From NCBI GenBank assembly GCA_013368325.1, contig JAACJK010000002.1:372001-436000 (forward strand): a DNA stretch of 64,000 nt, in the 5' to 3' direction. Below the pieces are notes generated by a model. The model made no database searches. It saw only the letters and a list, made by a program, of their open reading frames with translations, and was not told the DNA's origin. Source of the stretch: Ephemerocybe angulata (lineage: Eukaryota; Basidiomycota; Agaricomycetes; Agaricales; Psathyrellaceae). Below, in pieces: positions 52,964 to 64,000 of this stretch; position 1 is the first letter of the stretch; each line of letters starts with the position of its first letter. The translations under genes and the position numbers were made by a program.

Positions 52964-54819
52964 TCAGCGGTTCAAGAAGTGAGGCATTCCATTTACACCA
53001 GAAATCCGAGCCTCCGGCGCCCTTACGACCCTCAAGTCAATATCGAACTCCTCCAGGTTGCCAGCGCCTGCTATCAGCGATTCTCGCTCTTCGTAAGGTG
53101 ATATAGGAGGGTCAGGGAAAGAAACAATTACGTCGCACTTCTTCCTTCCCCGCGTCTGTAAAAACTCCACGATGTCTTTGATAATCCTCTTCCCTTGTGC
53201 AACGGGCACTTCGAGTACTTCAAGTCTCTCGAGTTGGCGTATGCGCTGTCGTTTGCCGAGCGTGTGCCAAAAATCTTCTTGCAGGGTCACGGATCGGAGG
53301 GTGAGGTGCGTCAGGGCCGGCATCGAGTTGAAGAGGGAGAGGAAATTGCTGGGTGGTTCTGCTACTTTGTGAAGCCGGAACGACGATAGAGTGCGTTTGA
53401 TCTCCGAACGCTCAATGAAGGTCTTGATAGTTGAGATGGATTCGTCAAGCAGGTTGGGTACCCATTCGATAGAGAGAGTGACGAGACGTGGGGTGACGAT
53501 GTAGTCAAGGAGTTCAACTTGTAGGGGATATCGAAGTTCGAGGGACCGCAAATTTGGGAGATTGATACTGCCCGGAGAGAATCGCTGACCTTCTTCATCC
53601 TCGATCACGGTCGGACTGTTGTACTCGACTATTAGGTCCTCGAGATTGGCGCAGTGCTGCAGCATGTCGAGAATGTGGGCGCCGTCCCAGTCACACGAAA
53701 AGATGAACGTGGTTAGGCCGAAGAGGACAGCGGCGGGGATGCCTATGGGGACTTTTCGAGCGGGGTCAGAATCCCAGATATAATCCTCGCTCGGGAGGCA
53801 TAGATTGAATGACTTGACAGGGGGAATGAGGGAGAAGATATGGCTGGGTGGTGTATACCTTCCCCATCCGTCCTCGAACCCCTCGATTTCGTCAAGAATG
53901 TCGATTCCCAACGAGCGGAGAGTGTCCCAAGGGCTGGGTGACGTTCTCGTTCTTGAAATCTCTGAAAGATGTTGGATAAGCAGGGCCACACCGCCTATCC
54001 TCTTGCAGGTTAAATAAAGATGGTCGAGGACAAGCCCGTCGGCCAGAAGTTTGGCGGCGGTACTGTTGGCGGCTCCATCGATATCGCGGTACTCCTTGTC
54101 CATTGTCAAGAACAACGACTTCGGAAGGCTGCCAGCCCGCTTGAGCCAGGTCGTGATTTCTTCGTATGTTCCCCCATCCCCCGCTAGAGATGACCATAGC
54201 TGATGCTCGAGAAGGGATGCTTCGTGCCAGCTACGGCACACTTGGCCAAGACGACGCAGCTGCTCCCTGCCTAAAGTAGTCAGCGGCGTAGGAGCACTGA
54301 GCGCATGGCAGAATATTCGACCCAGGACCTCGCATGGAAGACGTCTAATGGCTGATAACGCGGCCTTGTGTCGACGGAGCTTGTGTTGGATGCTTTCGAG
54401 CTGAACTTCCAATTCAACTACTGCATGTGTGAGTGCGCTTTCTTCGTCGAAACTTGGAGCATCGTTTGTCGACAATACGCGAGTCAGATCGAGTGGAATC
54501 ATGCTAGTTTGTCGACGATGGTGGTGGTCCGAGAAAGAAGAGCGTGGAAATCAAACGTGATGGGAATCAGTAGAGCGAAGGATGGACTTGATCATGACTG
54601 GGGCTTGACTCGGGCGCTTATCCACGTTCATGATACGTTCATGATGAAAGGTGACAAGTCTTGCATCGTTGCTGCCACCACCCGGACCAATGCCTTCACA
54701 AAGCCCTTCTCATAACTGAACACCGCGGATGCTCATTCGCGCTCGGTTCACGCCTGTACGCCATGTATCATCTCAAACGTTCTTGCCAGTTGCTTGCAAG
54801 GCCCTGGACCTACTAGCTC
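52918..54819 (-). repeat. Segmental duplication, copy B (F-box gene block)
   Basis: Direct duplicate of 37990-39880. A 10-bp internal repeat (ACGTTCATGAT twice, near 54627) and a few small indels distinguish it. Confidence 0.88.
52964..54502 (-). CDS. F-box/LRR-like protein, paralog B (512 aa)
   Basis: Intronless, with the same length and order as paralog A and about nine tenths of residues identical by eye. F-box: LSAIRRLPCEVLGRIFCHAL. Both copies are open throughout, so both may work, and the differences are mostly substitutions scattered along the leucine-rich part. It ends GVNGMPHFLNR, slightly longer than A. A shared 5' leader suggests shared regulation. Confidence 0.82.
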   Translation of the reverse strand: MIPLDLTRVLSTNDAPSFDEESALTHAVVELEVQLESIQHKLRRHKAALSAIRRLPCEVLGRIFCHALSAPTPLTTLGREQLRRLGQVCRSWHEASLLEHQLWSSLAGDGGTYEEITTWLKRAGSLPKSLFLTMDKEYRDIDGAANSTAAKLLADGLVLDHLYLTCKRIGGVALLIQHLSEISRTRTSPSPWDTLRSLGIDILDEIEGFEDGWGRYTPPSHIFSLIPPVKSFNLCLPSEDYIWDSDPARKVPIGIPAAVLFGLTTFIFSCDWDGAHILDMLQHCANLEDLIVEYNSPTVIEDEEGQRFSPGSINLPNLRSLELRYPLQVELLDYIVTPRLVTLSIEWVPNLLDESISTIKTFIERSEIKRTLSSFRLHKVAEPPSNFLSLFNSMPALTHLTLRSVTLQEDFWHTLGKRQRIRQLERLEVLEVPVAQGKRIIKDIVEFLQTRGRKKCDVIVSFPDPPISPYEERESLIAGAGNLEEFDIDLRVVRAPEARISGVNGMPHFLNR

Positions 54820-55207
54820 CAAACGATGAAGCCACAGGGCAGGCTGTTTATCGTACTACGTAGAGCTCAATATTTTTCTTGTGATTGTATATATCGATTT
54901 ATATAGCACCTCATAAAAATTTGCGGACGATCTTGCAACTCTCGAGAGGCTAATACACCCCGACAGGCGAATAAGGCTTGGCAGGTGGTACCATCCCATT
55001 TCCCTCAACGTCTGTGGGGCGCACTGTCTCAAATCTCGTTAGGAGTGGTCCGCAGTCGTAGATCTTGGTCATTAATGGCAAATATGCCACCCCGAAAGTG
55101 CATCACCATTGCTTGGGCTTGGTAAACACCTTGAAACAGCGCGCGTCCTTCCTTCACCTTAACCACCATCACCTCCTGGCACCACCACCACCACTGCTCG
55201 CCTCCGA
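54820..55207. other. Upstream region of the Zn2Cys6 gene
   Basis: AT-rich, with TATATATCGATTTATATAGC near 54889. No gene was seen. CACCAC-rich leader DNA precedes the start codon. Confidence 0.45.
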
Positions 55208-58200
55208 ATGCAATTCACCTTCGTATCATCGCAGGATGGCAGTCGGGCGAGAGGCTCTGGCGCTTCCAAAGACCCTGTGAAGCCTCTGAAACAACCGAGG
55301 TTGCGCGGAGCATGCGATATCTGCCGACAGAGGAAAAGTACGGGTCTTGCTCTTCGCTGTTGAGGGGGGCTTGAAAGTGCTGAACTTAAAGCTGACAACG
55401 TCCCATGTAGTCAAATGTAGGGCTACCTTGGTCCCCGAACGTTCGGGCATTGTGGTGACGTCGATCTCGTGTAGGCGACTCGGCAAAGATGCCAGGAAAC
55501 AGGTGTTCGAGGTGCATCGAGTATGGAGTAGAGTGCACACATCTCCTCATGTCCAAGGTCCGTTCCACGGTACTGTTATCTGGCAGTCAATCAAAGTGAA
55601 ACCAACGTATGTGGACTGTAGAAAGCGGCGTACAACTTTGGGTCAGTTCGCATTCCTGCTAATCAACAGCCCTCAGCTTCTTGATGGTATTTAGATCAAT
55701 GAACGGGCTCGTCCCAGCTCACGTCCTTAAAGGTATGAGCTTCGAGGAAGCGTCACCTCTGATGAGCCCTTTGCTGGACGATATCTTGTCGTCGTCCTAT
55801 CAGCCTCCATCTAACCCAGCTCTCATCCACGAGACTATCGCCAGCCTGGCGCAGTACGCACGAATGCTGGAGAATACACTAGAGAGTGGACCTGGAACTA
55901 GCACTCAGCCAACCCCCGACAAACCTCCACATTCACAGCTTTCTGAGAGGTCTGGGTCTCCTGGCGCCAGCGGTACTGTCGTTGTCCAGGACACTACACT
56001 CGAGAAAGACTTTCGTGACCCCCGCCCTACTGACGACTCCACAAAACTCTCGGAGAACTTTAGGAAGAATGCTATGCTGGACTCGATTAGATCTCGCTTC
56101 TTTGGGCCATCAAGCATAGTCATGATTGTCAAGGGTGCCCTGGACCTCAGTCTCGGAAGCACCGACGTTACAGTGGCCACTCTTATGAAGACCAAGCGCC
56201 CAGAGTATTGGAACGTCCGCCCAGTGAGCATTTCCATGTATCGCAACTATCCACATCCCACTGAATTCTTACTTTTGACTTCGTAATCCTTGCCTCAGTG
56301 GGAAATGCCAGCACCGGAGCCGAAACACGCTCCCTATGTCTTTCCCGAACGCGACCTCTTACATGACCTGATCGCCAAGTACTTCGCATACTCCAACACC
56401 ACCTTACCTTTGCTCAACAGGGTGATCTTTGAGCGTGGAGTTAAAGCAGGCCTACATCTGGTCGACAACGCTTTTGGAGGCACCGTTCTCGGCGTGTGCG
56501 CGGTCGGAGCCCTTTACTCAAAGGACCCCAGGGTGTGCCTCCCAGAGGCCAATTTCGACGAGCAGAGCGGTGGTTATAGATACTTTCGACAGCTAAGGCT
56601 CAAATATTTGTACTCTGAGCCGCCATCCTTGTATGAGATGCAGATGCATACAGTACGTCTCCCACTGGCTGTGTCCAGTGCTTCTTGCTGATAAAGTTGT
56701 ATATCTACAGCTAGCACTTAGCTTCCTTCGTGGAAGCTCGAGGATGGAGCAAGCCTGGTACTTGCTGGGGGCCACTCTTCGAGCCGCTCAAGATATCGGT
56801 CTACACCGCGAAAAGCCGGGGGACTCTGGTAAAGCGACCGTTGAAGACGAGCTTCGAAAGCGGGTATTCTTCTGCCTTCTTGGAACCGACCAGATCATCA
56901 GCGATATTCAGGGCCGACCGGCGATGATGAAGCGTTGCGAGTAAGTGGTCGATGGGTTCGGTGAAGATTTTTTCTAAGCCTTCTGACTCGCCTTGACATA
57001 GTTGGGACCTCGATTATCCTGTTGATTGTGATGACCAATTCTGGGAGAGCGAAAACCCAGAGCTTGCATTCAAACAGCCCGTTGATCGCCCTTCTAGTAT
57101 TTCGTTCTTTATCCACCATCTCCGGCTTCTTTCCATCTACGAGGAGGCACATGACGCCTTTGTGAGTTTCCGTCGCGCGGCGAAGAGACATCATCGTAAC
57201 TAATCACTCGTAGTACTCAGCGAGGATGCCTGTACCACCAAACGGGCTTCCTTTGGATGACTGGAACGAAAAGCGCCTGGCCGAGTTCGATTCTGCGCTG
57301 AACCAATGGGTCGATGGCGTCCCAGAACATTGTAGGTAAATTCTCCCCCTCGGTATCTAAGCTCAGTCTGACGAGCCGTGCACTAGTGAGGTGGGATCCA
57401 AATGAACTCGACTGCGTCTTCTTCATCCAGTCAACGGCGCTGTTTACATCATTCTATTGGATCCAAATTTTGATACACAGACCATTCATTGCATCAAAAA
57501 ACAAAAGCACCTTGTCGTTCTCGTCAATGGCGATCTGTACCAACGCTGCGCGAGCGATCGTTCGAATCATGTATGCCCAGTCGCATAAGGGTATCCTCCT
57601 ACCTTTAGCAGCGGTTCGTAATGTATCTTCAGCTTGTTCGCTCAACTGATCCTTTCCGGACATCTCTGCAGATATCGCTTTACCTCTCTGGAATCATCCT
57701 TCTGGTGAACATGTGGAGAGGGCGGAAAGCAGGTATACTTCTCGACGAGAAGCGTGAAACCGACACTGTCTATCAGTGCGTCAAAGTACTGCGAATGTAC
57801 AACCGCAGCTGGCATTGGACGGGTCGTTTTTGGTGAGGCATCAAAACTCGACCGGTTTCACTTTCGCTGACGCATAACCCAAGCGATATCTTATACTCCC
57901 TTCTGAAGTTCAATGGGACACCAGTTGGTTCACCTAACGGTAGCACGGACCAAGACACAGATCAGGATGTCCCAGCACCAATCTCGTCTGCTGGAGCATC
58001 GAGATCCTCTGTTCAAAGCCAGCCTGCGACGGAATGCGCATCCTCCAATCATCAGCCCAGTCTTTCTGGAATGGATTACCCACCCGAGTTCCCAATGTAT
58101 GTCGCAGAATTAAGCCGATGGCCATATCAAGTCCGCTCGACACTGCAACAGCAAACAGACTCCAGATTCGCTTCATTAGACGGCCAGCATTCCACTGACC

Positions 58201-58569
58201 ACCTCATCCCTGCAATGGGAGCCGTCGATTTACAGGCTGATATCCATATGCATGAGCAAGGATCAGGTAAATCGTTACCAAAACTCACCTATCTGGACAT
58301 TATCATGGAGCTAATTCTGGGACCGCTTCTCAGGCCAAGATATGACTACTATGATGCTTGACCAAATGGATGTCCTAGCAGGTTTCCCGATGGACTTTGA
58401 GTGCGTGCGATCCTTTCTGCTCTTGTTCTGCTCAGTCCTCTTTACTAAATCCGTTAACATTCCTCGTAGCTGGTCGCAATGGGGAAGCTACGTTGCAAGT
58501 ATCGACTCGACGCTTCACTCGCAAACGAACAATACACAGCCTGCATCTGCCTCGTTCAACTTCCTTTAG
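55208..58569 (+). CDS. Zn2Cys6 transcription factor with fungal_trans domain
   Basis: More than ten exons. The first five are 55208-55337, 55411-55416 (6 nt), 55475-55557, 55622-55641 and 55695 onward. Together they build the zinc cluster C36-x2-C39-x6-C46-x9-C56-x2-C59-x6-C66 (ACDICRQRKIKCDSAKMPG, then NRCSRCIEYGVEC). A weak coiled coil (ASLAQYARMLENTLE) follows, then the regulatory domain: YFAYSNTTLPLLNRVIFERG, GATLRAAQDIGLHREKPG, LRKRVFFCLLGTDQIIS, WIQILIHRPFI. It is a nuclear DNA-binding regulator of the xylanase-regulator/Gal4-like class. Its target pathway is not evident. The last introns (near 57330, 57640, 58270, 58400) are less certain. Confidence 0.87.
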
Positions 58570-58639
58570 ATAATATCACGCCTCACGAGCCAGGCGTATT
58601 CCAGTCCTAGTGTACATTGAGCTTCTCTCGCTATAATAG

Positions 58640-59689
58640 CTACGATGATCCTATCTCTCTTGGGCCTCTCACGCTGACAGCGTCCATACAGTGCTCAAAG
58701 AACAACTTCTCCTCCTCCTCCTCCACGTTCGGAAAAGCGTCCATTCCTATATCTTCTCCCCTGTTATTCCTTCTGAACATTCCCCCTGCTACTCCGTCGA
58801 CCTCCTTTGACCCAGATAACAAAGAGTAGACCATCCACTCTGCGCAGTCCGTGGTAGACGTCATGACGACTCGGATGAGCGGGCGGAGGAGGAACTGCGT
58901 GAGGATGTTGAGAACCCTGAGATTGCCCTCGAATCGTAGCATGCCGGAGTCGACCGCTCCTGGGTAGGCGTGTGTAAATGAAATGCCGGGGTATCGTTTG
59001 GCGAATGCCTGGACCATCAAGTCGTTGTACGCGATAGACTGTACCACCGCTTTCCAGCCTTTATAGCCTTTCTTCATTCCTATATCTTCATAGTCCACAC
59101 TCCCCATGAACTGCCCCGCCCCGAGCACGGACAGCACTCCGGGCGCACCCCTCAGCCTCCCAGCCTCCGTGCTCTGCGCCATGGAACGTGAAGCCTCGAG
59201 CAGAGGAACGCTCTCCTCCAGGATCTTCCACCTCGAATAAAACCTCGATGCTAACTTCACATCGAGCCCCTCTGCCGTGTCCTCCCTCCCTCCAAACCCA
59301 AAGACTCCTGCGGATAACACGAGGTAATCAATACGCGCAATACCCATGTCGTTCGTGAGGGTTTGGAAGAGCGCATGGATATTCCCCATGAGTGTAACAT
59401 CGCAGGGGAGGAACGTGTATCCCGTCTTCGGAAGATTTGAATCTGGGTCGGGCTGGACGGACTGGTCCTCCTCTGGTGGTTGGGGTAAGGACGCAATGAT
59501 CCCCTCCGCCCTCTCCTTGTTCCTCCCAACGATGATGATACGGACTCTTCCCTTCGTCAGAGTAGCAAAGAGCCGGACGATGGCCTCGCCTATGCCCGAG
59601 GTCCCACCAAAGACGACGACCACCGGAGCAGGCGCCGACGAGAACTCGAACGTACGATTATAAGTTCGCGTTTCTGTAAGAGACGGCAT
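58640..59689 (-). CDS. Short-chain dehydrogenase/reductase, 349 aa
   Basis: Intronless. The Rossmann nucleotide motif GGTSGIG is at residues 28-34, CDV at 96-98, the LSAGVFG strand at 125-131 (NAG-like position), and a YxxxK catalytic pair at Y209/K213 (GYKGWK). AYPGAVDSGM follows. This layout is typical of basidiomycete SDRs that reduce or oxidise carbonyl/hydroxyl groups with NAD(P)H. The substrate is unknown. The acidic tail (NVEEEEEKL) is unusual. It is convergent with the transcription-factor gene, 70 bp away. Confidence 0.85.
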   Translation of the reverse strand: MPSLTETRTYNRTFEFSSAPAPVVVVFGGTSGIGEAIVRLFATLTKGRVRIIIVGRNKERAEGIIASLPQPPEEDQSVQPDPDSNLPKTGYTFLPCDVTLMGNIHALFQTLTNDMGIARIDYLVLSAGVFGFGGREDTAEGLDVKLASRFYSRWKILEESVPLLEASRSMAQSTEAGRLRGAPGVLSVLGAGQFMGSVDYEDIGMKKGYKGWKAVVQSIAYNDLMVQAFAKRYPGISFTHAYPGAVDSGMLRFEGNLRVLNILTQFLLRPLIRVVMTSTTDCAEWMVYSLLSGSKEVDGVAGGMFRRNNRGEDIGMDAFPNVEEEEEKLFFEHCMDAVSVRGPREIGSS

Positions 59690-60060
59690 AGTCGTGGGGT
59701 GGGGCGAGAGTGGGGATCCGTGGGATATGCAGTCTGAGACTTTTATAGAATGCCGCTCTTGTTCCTCAGAACTGTCATGGGAGTGTTGGGACCTTCCTTA
59801 GGAAAGCAGTCTGGGCTTCAAATTCCCGAGTAGGAATGAGTCTCAGGATAACGACCCAGCACCCTGCAGGGACACACGAGATCCGAAAGGTTATATTAGA
59901 GCATTCGCGGAGATTCAAAGGATGACCGAGATGCACATTACAACCTGAGCAGAATGAGATTAATTATACATCGGAAGGGGGATTTGGCAAGGACCAGGAA
60001 ACAGAGTAGACGGGGACACGAGGTCAAAGTATAACGCTGCGCCAGTGTTCTATTGCCCTT
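59690..60060. other. Promoter region of the SDR gene
   Basis: No gene was seen; upstream flank of the dehydrogenase and 3' flank of the next minus-strand gene. Confidence 0.5.
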
Positions 60061-61690
60061 TCAGCAAGTGGGGGATGATCGATATGAAGGCTCTGTAGGT
60101 GTGACGCTCCTGGTCTCATACCCATCCGTTCTCTTTCTTTTCTTTGGTCCTTGAGTTAAATCTGAGGTGAACCGATCCTCGCCAGGTGATGCTGACTGGG
60201 GCTGGGAGATCGAAGTGCATGTTGTCCCGGTATCATCCTGAATGTTGACAAGGGTAGTGGAAGCCCCATGTGGAGGAACTTGGGTGGAATGCGACGCAGG
60301 CACCTGGGGGGCACCGGTAGGGTGCGTTCCTTGGGTCTGCGTTAGCGGCAAATCTGGAGTTAACGGAGGGTTGGGTGGAACAGCTGTGCGAACCATCAAT
60401 TTAGCTTGAGAGTCTCTACAGGTAAATAATCCGAGCCGGGGAGTATGATGTTAACTCACCAGGCGCGCTACTTGCTCCCTGACCCGTTGTATGGCTTTTC
60501 TGCCAAACGTAAGGTATGTTGTTGGGGTGAAATAGCTCTGTAATTCTCATAGGTCTCAAACTCTTCATCAAAACATTATATGTGCGTGAGGTGTCAGAGC
60601 GAGCCAGGAGAAGGATTAGCTTATCCCTAAGGTGGGGCAACTTAGCGTATTTTTCCAATGCCGGTATATAGCCATGATCGTGACACCCTATGGTTTCGTT
60701 CAACCTGTAGAGCTCGAATCCCAACAGTGACTTCTGGACTTACCTGCAAAGTAGACCTTTTTATATATGCTACGCGACCGCATGGCGTTCTGCAGATGAT
60801 CTAGTGGTCGTTAACACCGCAAGCTTGGGGTAGGGCAGTCTATACGGACTTACATTTGATTTTCTTCTCCGCTTCATCCGCTTTCGCGTTAACGTGAATC
60901 ATAGCGAACCCTGCTCGTGCCCCAGTAAATCCTTCGACAAATTCATGGAAAGAGCGAGGATCGCAAAAGTTGTTGTCCACCAGCCTCTTGCAGACGCCCT
61001 CAAACCACTGGAAAGCAAGGACTGTGATCGAGTCGTCCACCACCAGGTGGTTAGGAAGGTCTTTCCGAATCCCTGCGATTAACATATCTGCGGCTTTCTC
61101 TCCCCCTTTCTTACCGAGCTGTATTAGCCCTGGGTTGAAGACCGAGCCATCAGCGTCAATAAGTACAAGAATCTGATCCCCCTGTGAACGTATGAGGGTA
61201 CCGCAAGGATTGCCAACGGCGCATGAGGACTCACAGTTTTGCGGAGTTCCAGGACGTGAAGTCGTTTTGTATCCATTTTCTCTCGGTTTAGCCTGACATT
61301 TTCCGCCTGAGAATCAGCTAGCAGCTTCTGTAATTCTGCCATTTTCTTCTCTGCCACCAGTCTCCTTTCCAACTCCTTTTGCGACGCGTCGCTTCTCCCG
61401 CATGGTTCGGTCTGTTGCTCCTGAGGCTTGTCCTTTTCTTCATAGTCGTTAAGGTTGAGATTCGATATTACGTCGGAAAGTTCGCCCTCTGGAGCGCCAT
61501 CTGAGTTGTAGTGTCCATGAAGTGTGGATCTGTTACAGAGAGTTAAATGTCAATACTTCAACGCAGGAATAGCTCGACGTACGACTCGTCTTCGCCCTGT
61601 AACTGAGGCTCCTTGGTCAACGTTATTCAGGCCACCGAGGGCGTGGTCGGCATGCGGGCTGTTGGAAGTCTTCGGGTCTACCATGTCTGT
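60061..61690 (-). CDS. Coiled-coil protein with a conserved fungal ILVLIDADGSVF domain
   Basis: Multi-exon; coding blocks lie at about 61570-61260 (coiled coil, SQKELERRLVAEKKMAELQKL), 61163-60855 (DQILVLIDADGSVFNPGL, then FVEGFTGARAGFAMIHVNAKADE), 60735-60460 (CHDHGYIPALEKY, LRDKLILLLARS) and 60415-60061 (Ser/Pro/Thr-rich end with GPKKRKR). The block order resembles agaric proteins that often carry C-terminal CCCH zinc fingers. None is present here, so this copy is shorter or divergent. The Asp-rich strand suggests a PIN/NYN-like nuclease fold, an inference only. The 5' end is unresolved. Confidence 0.6.
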
Positions 61691-61699
61691 TTCTCTGCA

Positions 61700-62077
61700 A
61701 GCCAATCTACCTCAACGCCAACCTTATATGAGGTTACATGCACAAGGCCATTGCCGAATGAATAACAAAGTCGTTCAAGCCACCGCTAACAAACATTGCT
61801 ATCGGATAGCTTGTTTGCGACTCCGGATTCCATTGACATCACTGTTGGGACAAAGGCAGTTAGCCACTTAGCGTTCCGCCAGAAAGCTCGAACCTCGAAA
61901 GCACAGCCCATCGTCAAGAGCACACCTTGTTTCGTTCGCAGGCTTCAAAGGAACAAGCCCTGCAGCCACCGATGAAGATAGAGGGTCGTCAATCGCCTGG
62001 CTTATACATGATCCACCAAAGGGTTCGCTTAGTTACCGACACAACACCTAACCAAAGGAAAAGACACCACTGTCCAA
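61700..62077. other. Intergenic
   Basis: No supported gene. Separates the coiled-coil gene from the GFA-like gene. The last 60 bp are rich in CACC words. Confidence 0.5.
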
Positions 62078-62608
62078 TCACCCAAGCCTCTCCGACTCAT
62101 TCTCATACCCAGCCCACTTTCCCAACGCATCATCCACATCAAGCATCCTCGTCTCATAAAACCAATGCGCCGTAGGCTTCACCACATCCCAATTCCTGAT
62201 CCTCGCATGCTCATCCCGGTCCAGCTGCGCGCCCCACACAGACCACTTGCCCGTCTTCGTATTCTCGTTGGCGATGGCGACGCCGCAGGTCTTGCAGCGG
62301 TAGCGCTTCTTCCACGGTTTGTGCGCGACGTGGTAGAAGTCGAGTACGTCTTCTGGAGTGGCGCTGTGCGTCCAGCTGAAGGCGGTGGGCTCCCAGTGGA
62401 TGGTGTGGATGAAGGCGGCAGCTGGAAGACGTGCCAAGCTCAATCAGTAATGGAATTGATATTGAGGGGTGATGTGGTACGCACCGTTGAATCTTTGGCA
62501 GAGGGTGCAGTGGCAGTAGGCTGCTCGGACGGGGCGACCTTTGACCTGATATCGCGCTGCGCCGCAGAAGCAGCCGCCAGTGGTGACAATCTCTTCACTA
62601 GACGCCAT
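62078..62608 (-). CDS. GFA/CENP-V-like zinc protein
   Basis: Two exons (62608 to about 62485; about 62424-62078). The fold of glutathione-dependent formaldehyde-activating enzymes is visible: GGCFCGAARYQ, then YCHCTLCQRFNG (zinc-binding cysteines), WEPTAFSWTHS, and RYRCKTCGVAIANENTKTG (second cysteine pair). Members bind zinc and may act on glutathione adducts, but many have no known activity. The length (about 156 aa) is normal for fungal members. Confidence 0.85.
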
Positions 62609-62929
62609 TTGGTTCGCTGCTAGTCGTGGAAGTGCAGGAAGGGAAGAGGAACTCCGGGCATCAGGATCTGGAAGGGGGTTATATGGATTCGCAAATTAAG
62701 ACGTCATTGGAACGGTAACCGGCCGATTGCATTCATATGCTAATTGTCAGTGCACCCGGCCTGGAAAGGTCGTCTTTCCACTACTTAACACATGGCCACT
62801 ACGTCTTTGGCCGCTTACCCTCCTTGGTCGAGGCATGTTGATGGGGAGTCCCGCGAATGGCTGGGTAGCAATGGCATTAAGTATATTCAGCAACGAGGAA
62901 TACAGCACCGGCTTGTTGTACCCATAAAA

Positions 62930-63840
62930 CTATGGATCATCGGAATCGGAATCTTCGGTCTTCACAATACGTCCCAGGTACGAGCCATCCAAAGCACCTA
63001 ACGGAGAAGGGGACGACGTCAGTATCATAGCGAGGCCTTGTGGGGTGATAGCTACTTACGACCCGTACTGTTGAAGAGCTTGCCTCTATACGCAGGCACT
63101 GCTGGGCTGGGTGTGTACCCAACCGTAGACGTCGAAGATGCAAGGCTGCTGCGGGGAGTTGTGATGGTCGAGTACTGCATGACTCGAGTGGGGGTCGATA
63201 CTGGGGATGGTGGGTAATTCAAAGTGCTTCCGGAAAGGGATGACGAGAGAGATGAAGAGGGCGAGAAGGAGAAAGGTTTCTGTGGTTGTGGGCTCGACTG
63301 TGGTCGGTCCGATCTGTGTGTCAGTGCAAGTGCATTGGAGAGTGAGAACCGGCGTACCTGAGACGCGAGGAGCTTGGACTTTTGAGGTGTGTTTTGAGTC
63401 GACTTGGGTGACTTGAAATCCAACGCGTTTCCTCTCTTCGCGGGTGTTGGAGGGGGTGCAGCGCGTGGATACTTGATAGCATACGCGCTCTGAAGGATGT
63501 TCACAGAGAATATTACTGCCAAAGAAGTTTCTGGGAAATGATAAACATTCAAACGCGTCGCTGCTTGGGGCCGTTGGTAGGACTACTCACCAAAGACACA
63601 TATCCAGCGATACGTCCACTCGTTATTCCACTTTTCCGAGTACCGCCTCGTGAGTGTGACTATGATAGCCTTGGGTAACGATGGAAGGGGAAGGAGGGTA
63701 GCTAGGATGAAAAGAACAACGAGCCCGAGCATGTTGAACCGTATTCTCAGGAGCGCTTCTGTCCTGTGTGGCTTGAAACGATTGACCACTGCATCCTTGA
63801 GCCCTCCAAGGATGGATTTTGACTGGGATATTGAGGCCAT
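62930..63840 (-). CDS. Nucleoporin Pom34-like membrane protein
   Basis: Several exons (63840 to about 63592, then near 63520-63360, 63315-63060 and 62999-62930). The N-terminal half has two predicted membrane segments (MLGLVVLFILATLLPLPSL; RWICVFG joined to VIFSVNILQSAYAI). The C-terminal half is Ser/Pro-rich with the conserved tail PSPVSTPTRVMQYSTI and GSYLGRI. This matches fungal Pom34, part of the nuclear-pore membrane ring. The start MASISQSKSIL is in a good context. It is the last gene in the window. Confidence 0.75.
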
Positions 63841-64000
63841 AGGATGATAGAAGACGAAGAGGCCTCAGACTAGAGCAATATGGTTCGCGTCAAGCCAAGT
63901 TTCAGCGCCGAAAGCGACAAAACGCGGTGACCGCAAGCACGTGGGCTGAGCCACCCCCTGGACAAAAAATACACAAGTATTCCCAACGTATCGGCCGACT

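Overview
The window is nuclear DNA of an agaricomycete (mushroom-forming) basidiomycete. The evidence is dense short introns of about 50-65 bp, KDZ transposases with their cysteine-cluster modules, TET/JBP dioxygenases, a FunK1-type kinase, F-box paralogs and a tandem family typical of agaric genomes. Every multi-exon model below was built by hand from GT/AG sites and reading frame.

Positions 12-28545 are one giant DNA transposon. It has an exact 8-bp target duplication (ATCGTTAA), 31-bp terminal inverted repeats and a second, apparently identical 295-bp inverted repeat just inside them. It seems to be a nest. The outer unit holds a CxC1-type KDZ transposase (443-3864), a TET/JBP-like dioxygenase (23898-25553), a basic bZIP-like protein and a conserved agaric protein. 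The inner segment (about 4097-22265) holds a CxC2-type KDZ transposase (14174-18307), a second TET/JBP dioxygenase (20374-21799), an acidic zinc-cluster protein and four or five unknown proteins. Each unit thus pairs one DDE transposase with one predicted 5-methylcytosine oxidase. The reading frames look intact. An unoccupied relative of the target site lies at 40363-40417, which supports the element borders.

From 28546 to about 30600 is repeat-rich host DNA: a 428-bp MITE, an old dispersed repeat, and a head-to-head pair of tRNA-Val genes, one carrying a 55-nt hairpin intron. Next come squalene synthase ERG9 (31239-33110) and a small divergent gene. From 33.8 to 45.4 kb there is a tandem array of an uncharacterised agaric family (seven copies, three of them broken). 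Most copies keep the same upstream element. An F-box gene and a secreted-protein gene interrupt the array.

A decayed squalene epoxidase (ERG1) copy lies at 45.8-47.3 kb. It is followed by an F-box gene, a FunK1 kinase and an F-box gene that is a recent duplicate of the one at 38-39.6 kb. The right end (55-64 kb) is ordinary host sequence: a Zn2Cys6 transcription factor with a 6-nt microexon, a short-chain dehydrogenase, a coiled-coil protein, a GFA/CENP-V-like protein and a Pom34-like nucleoporin.
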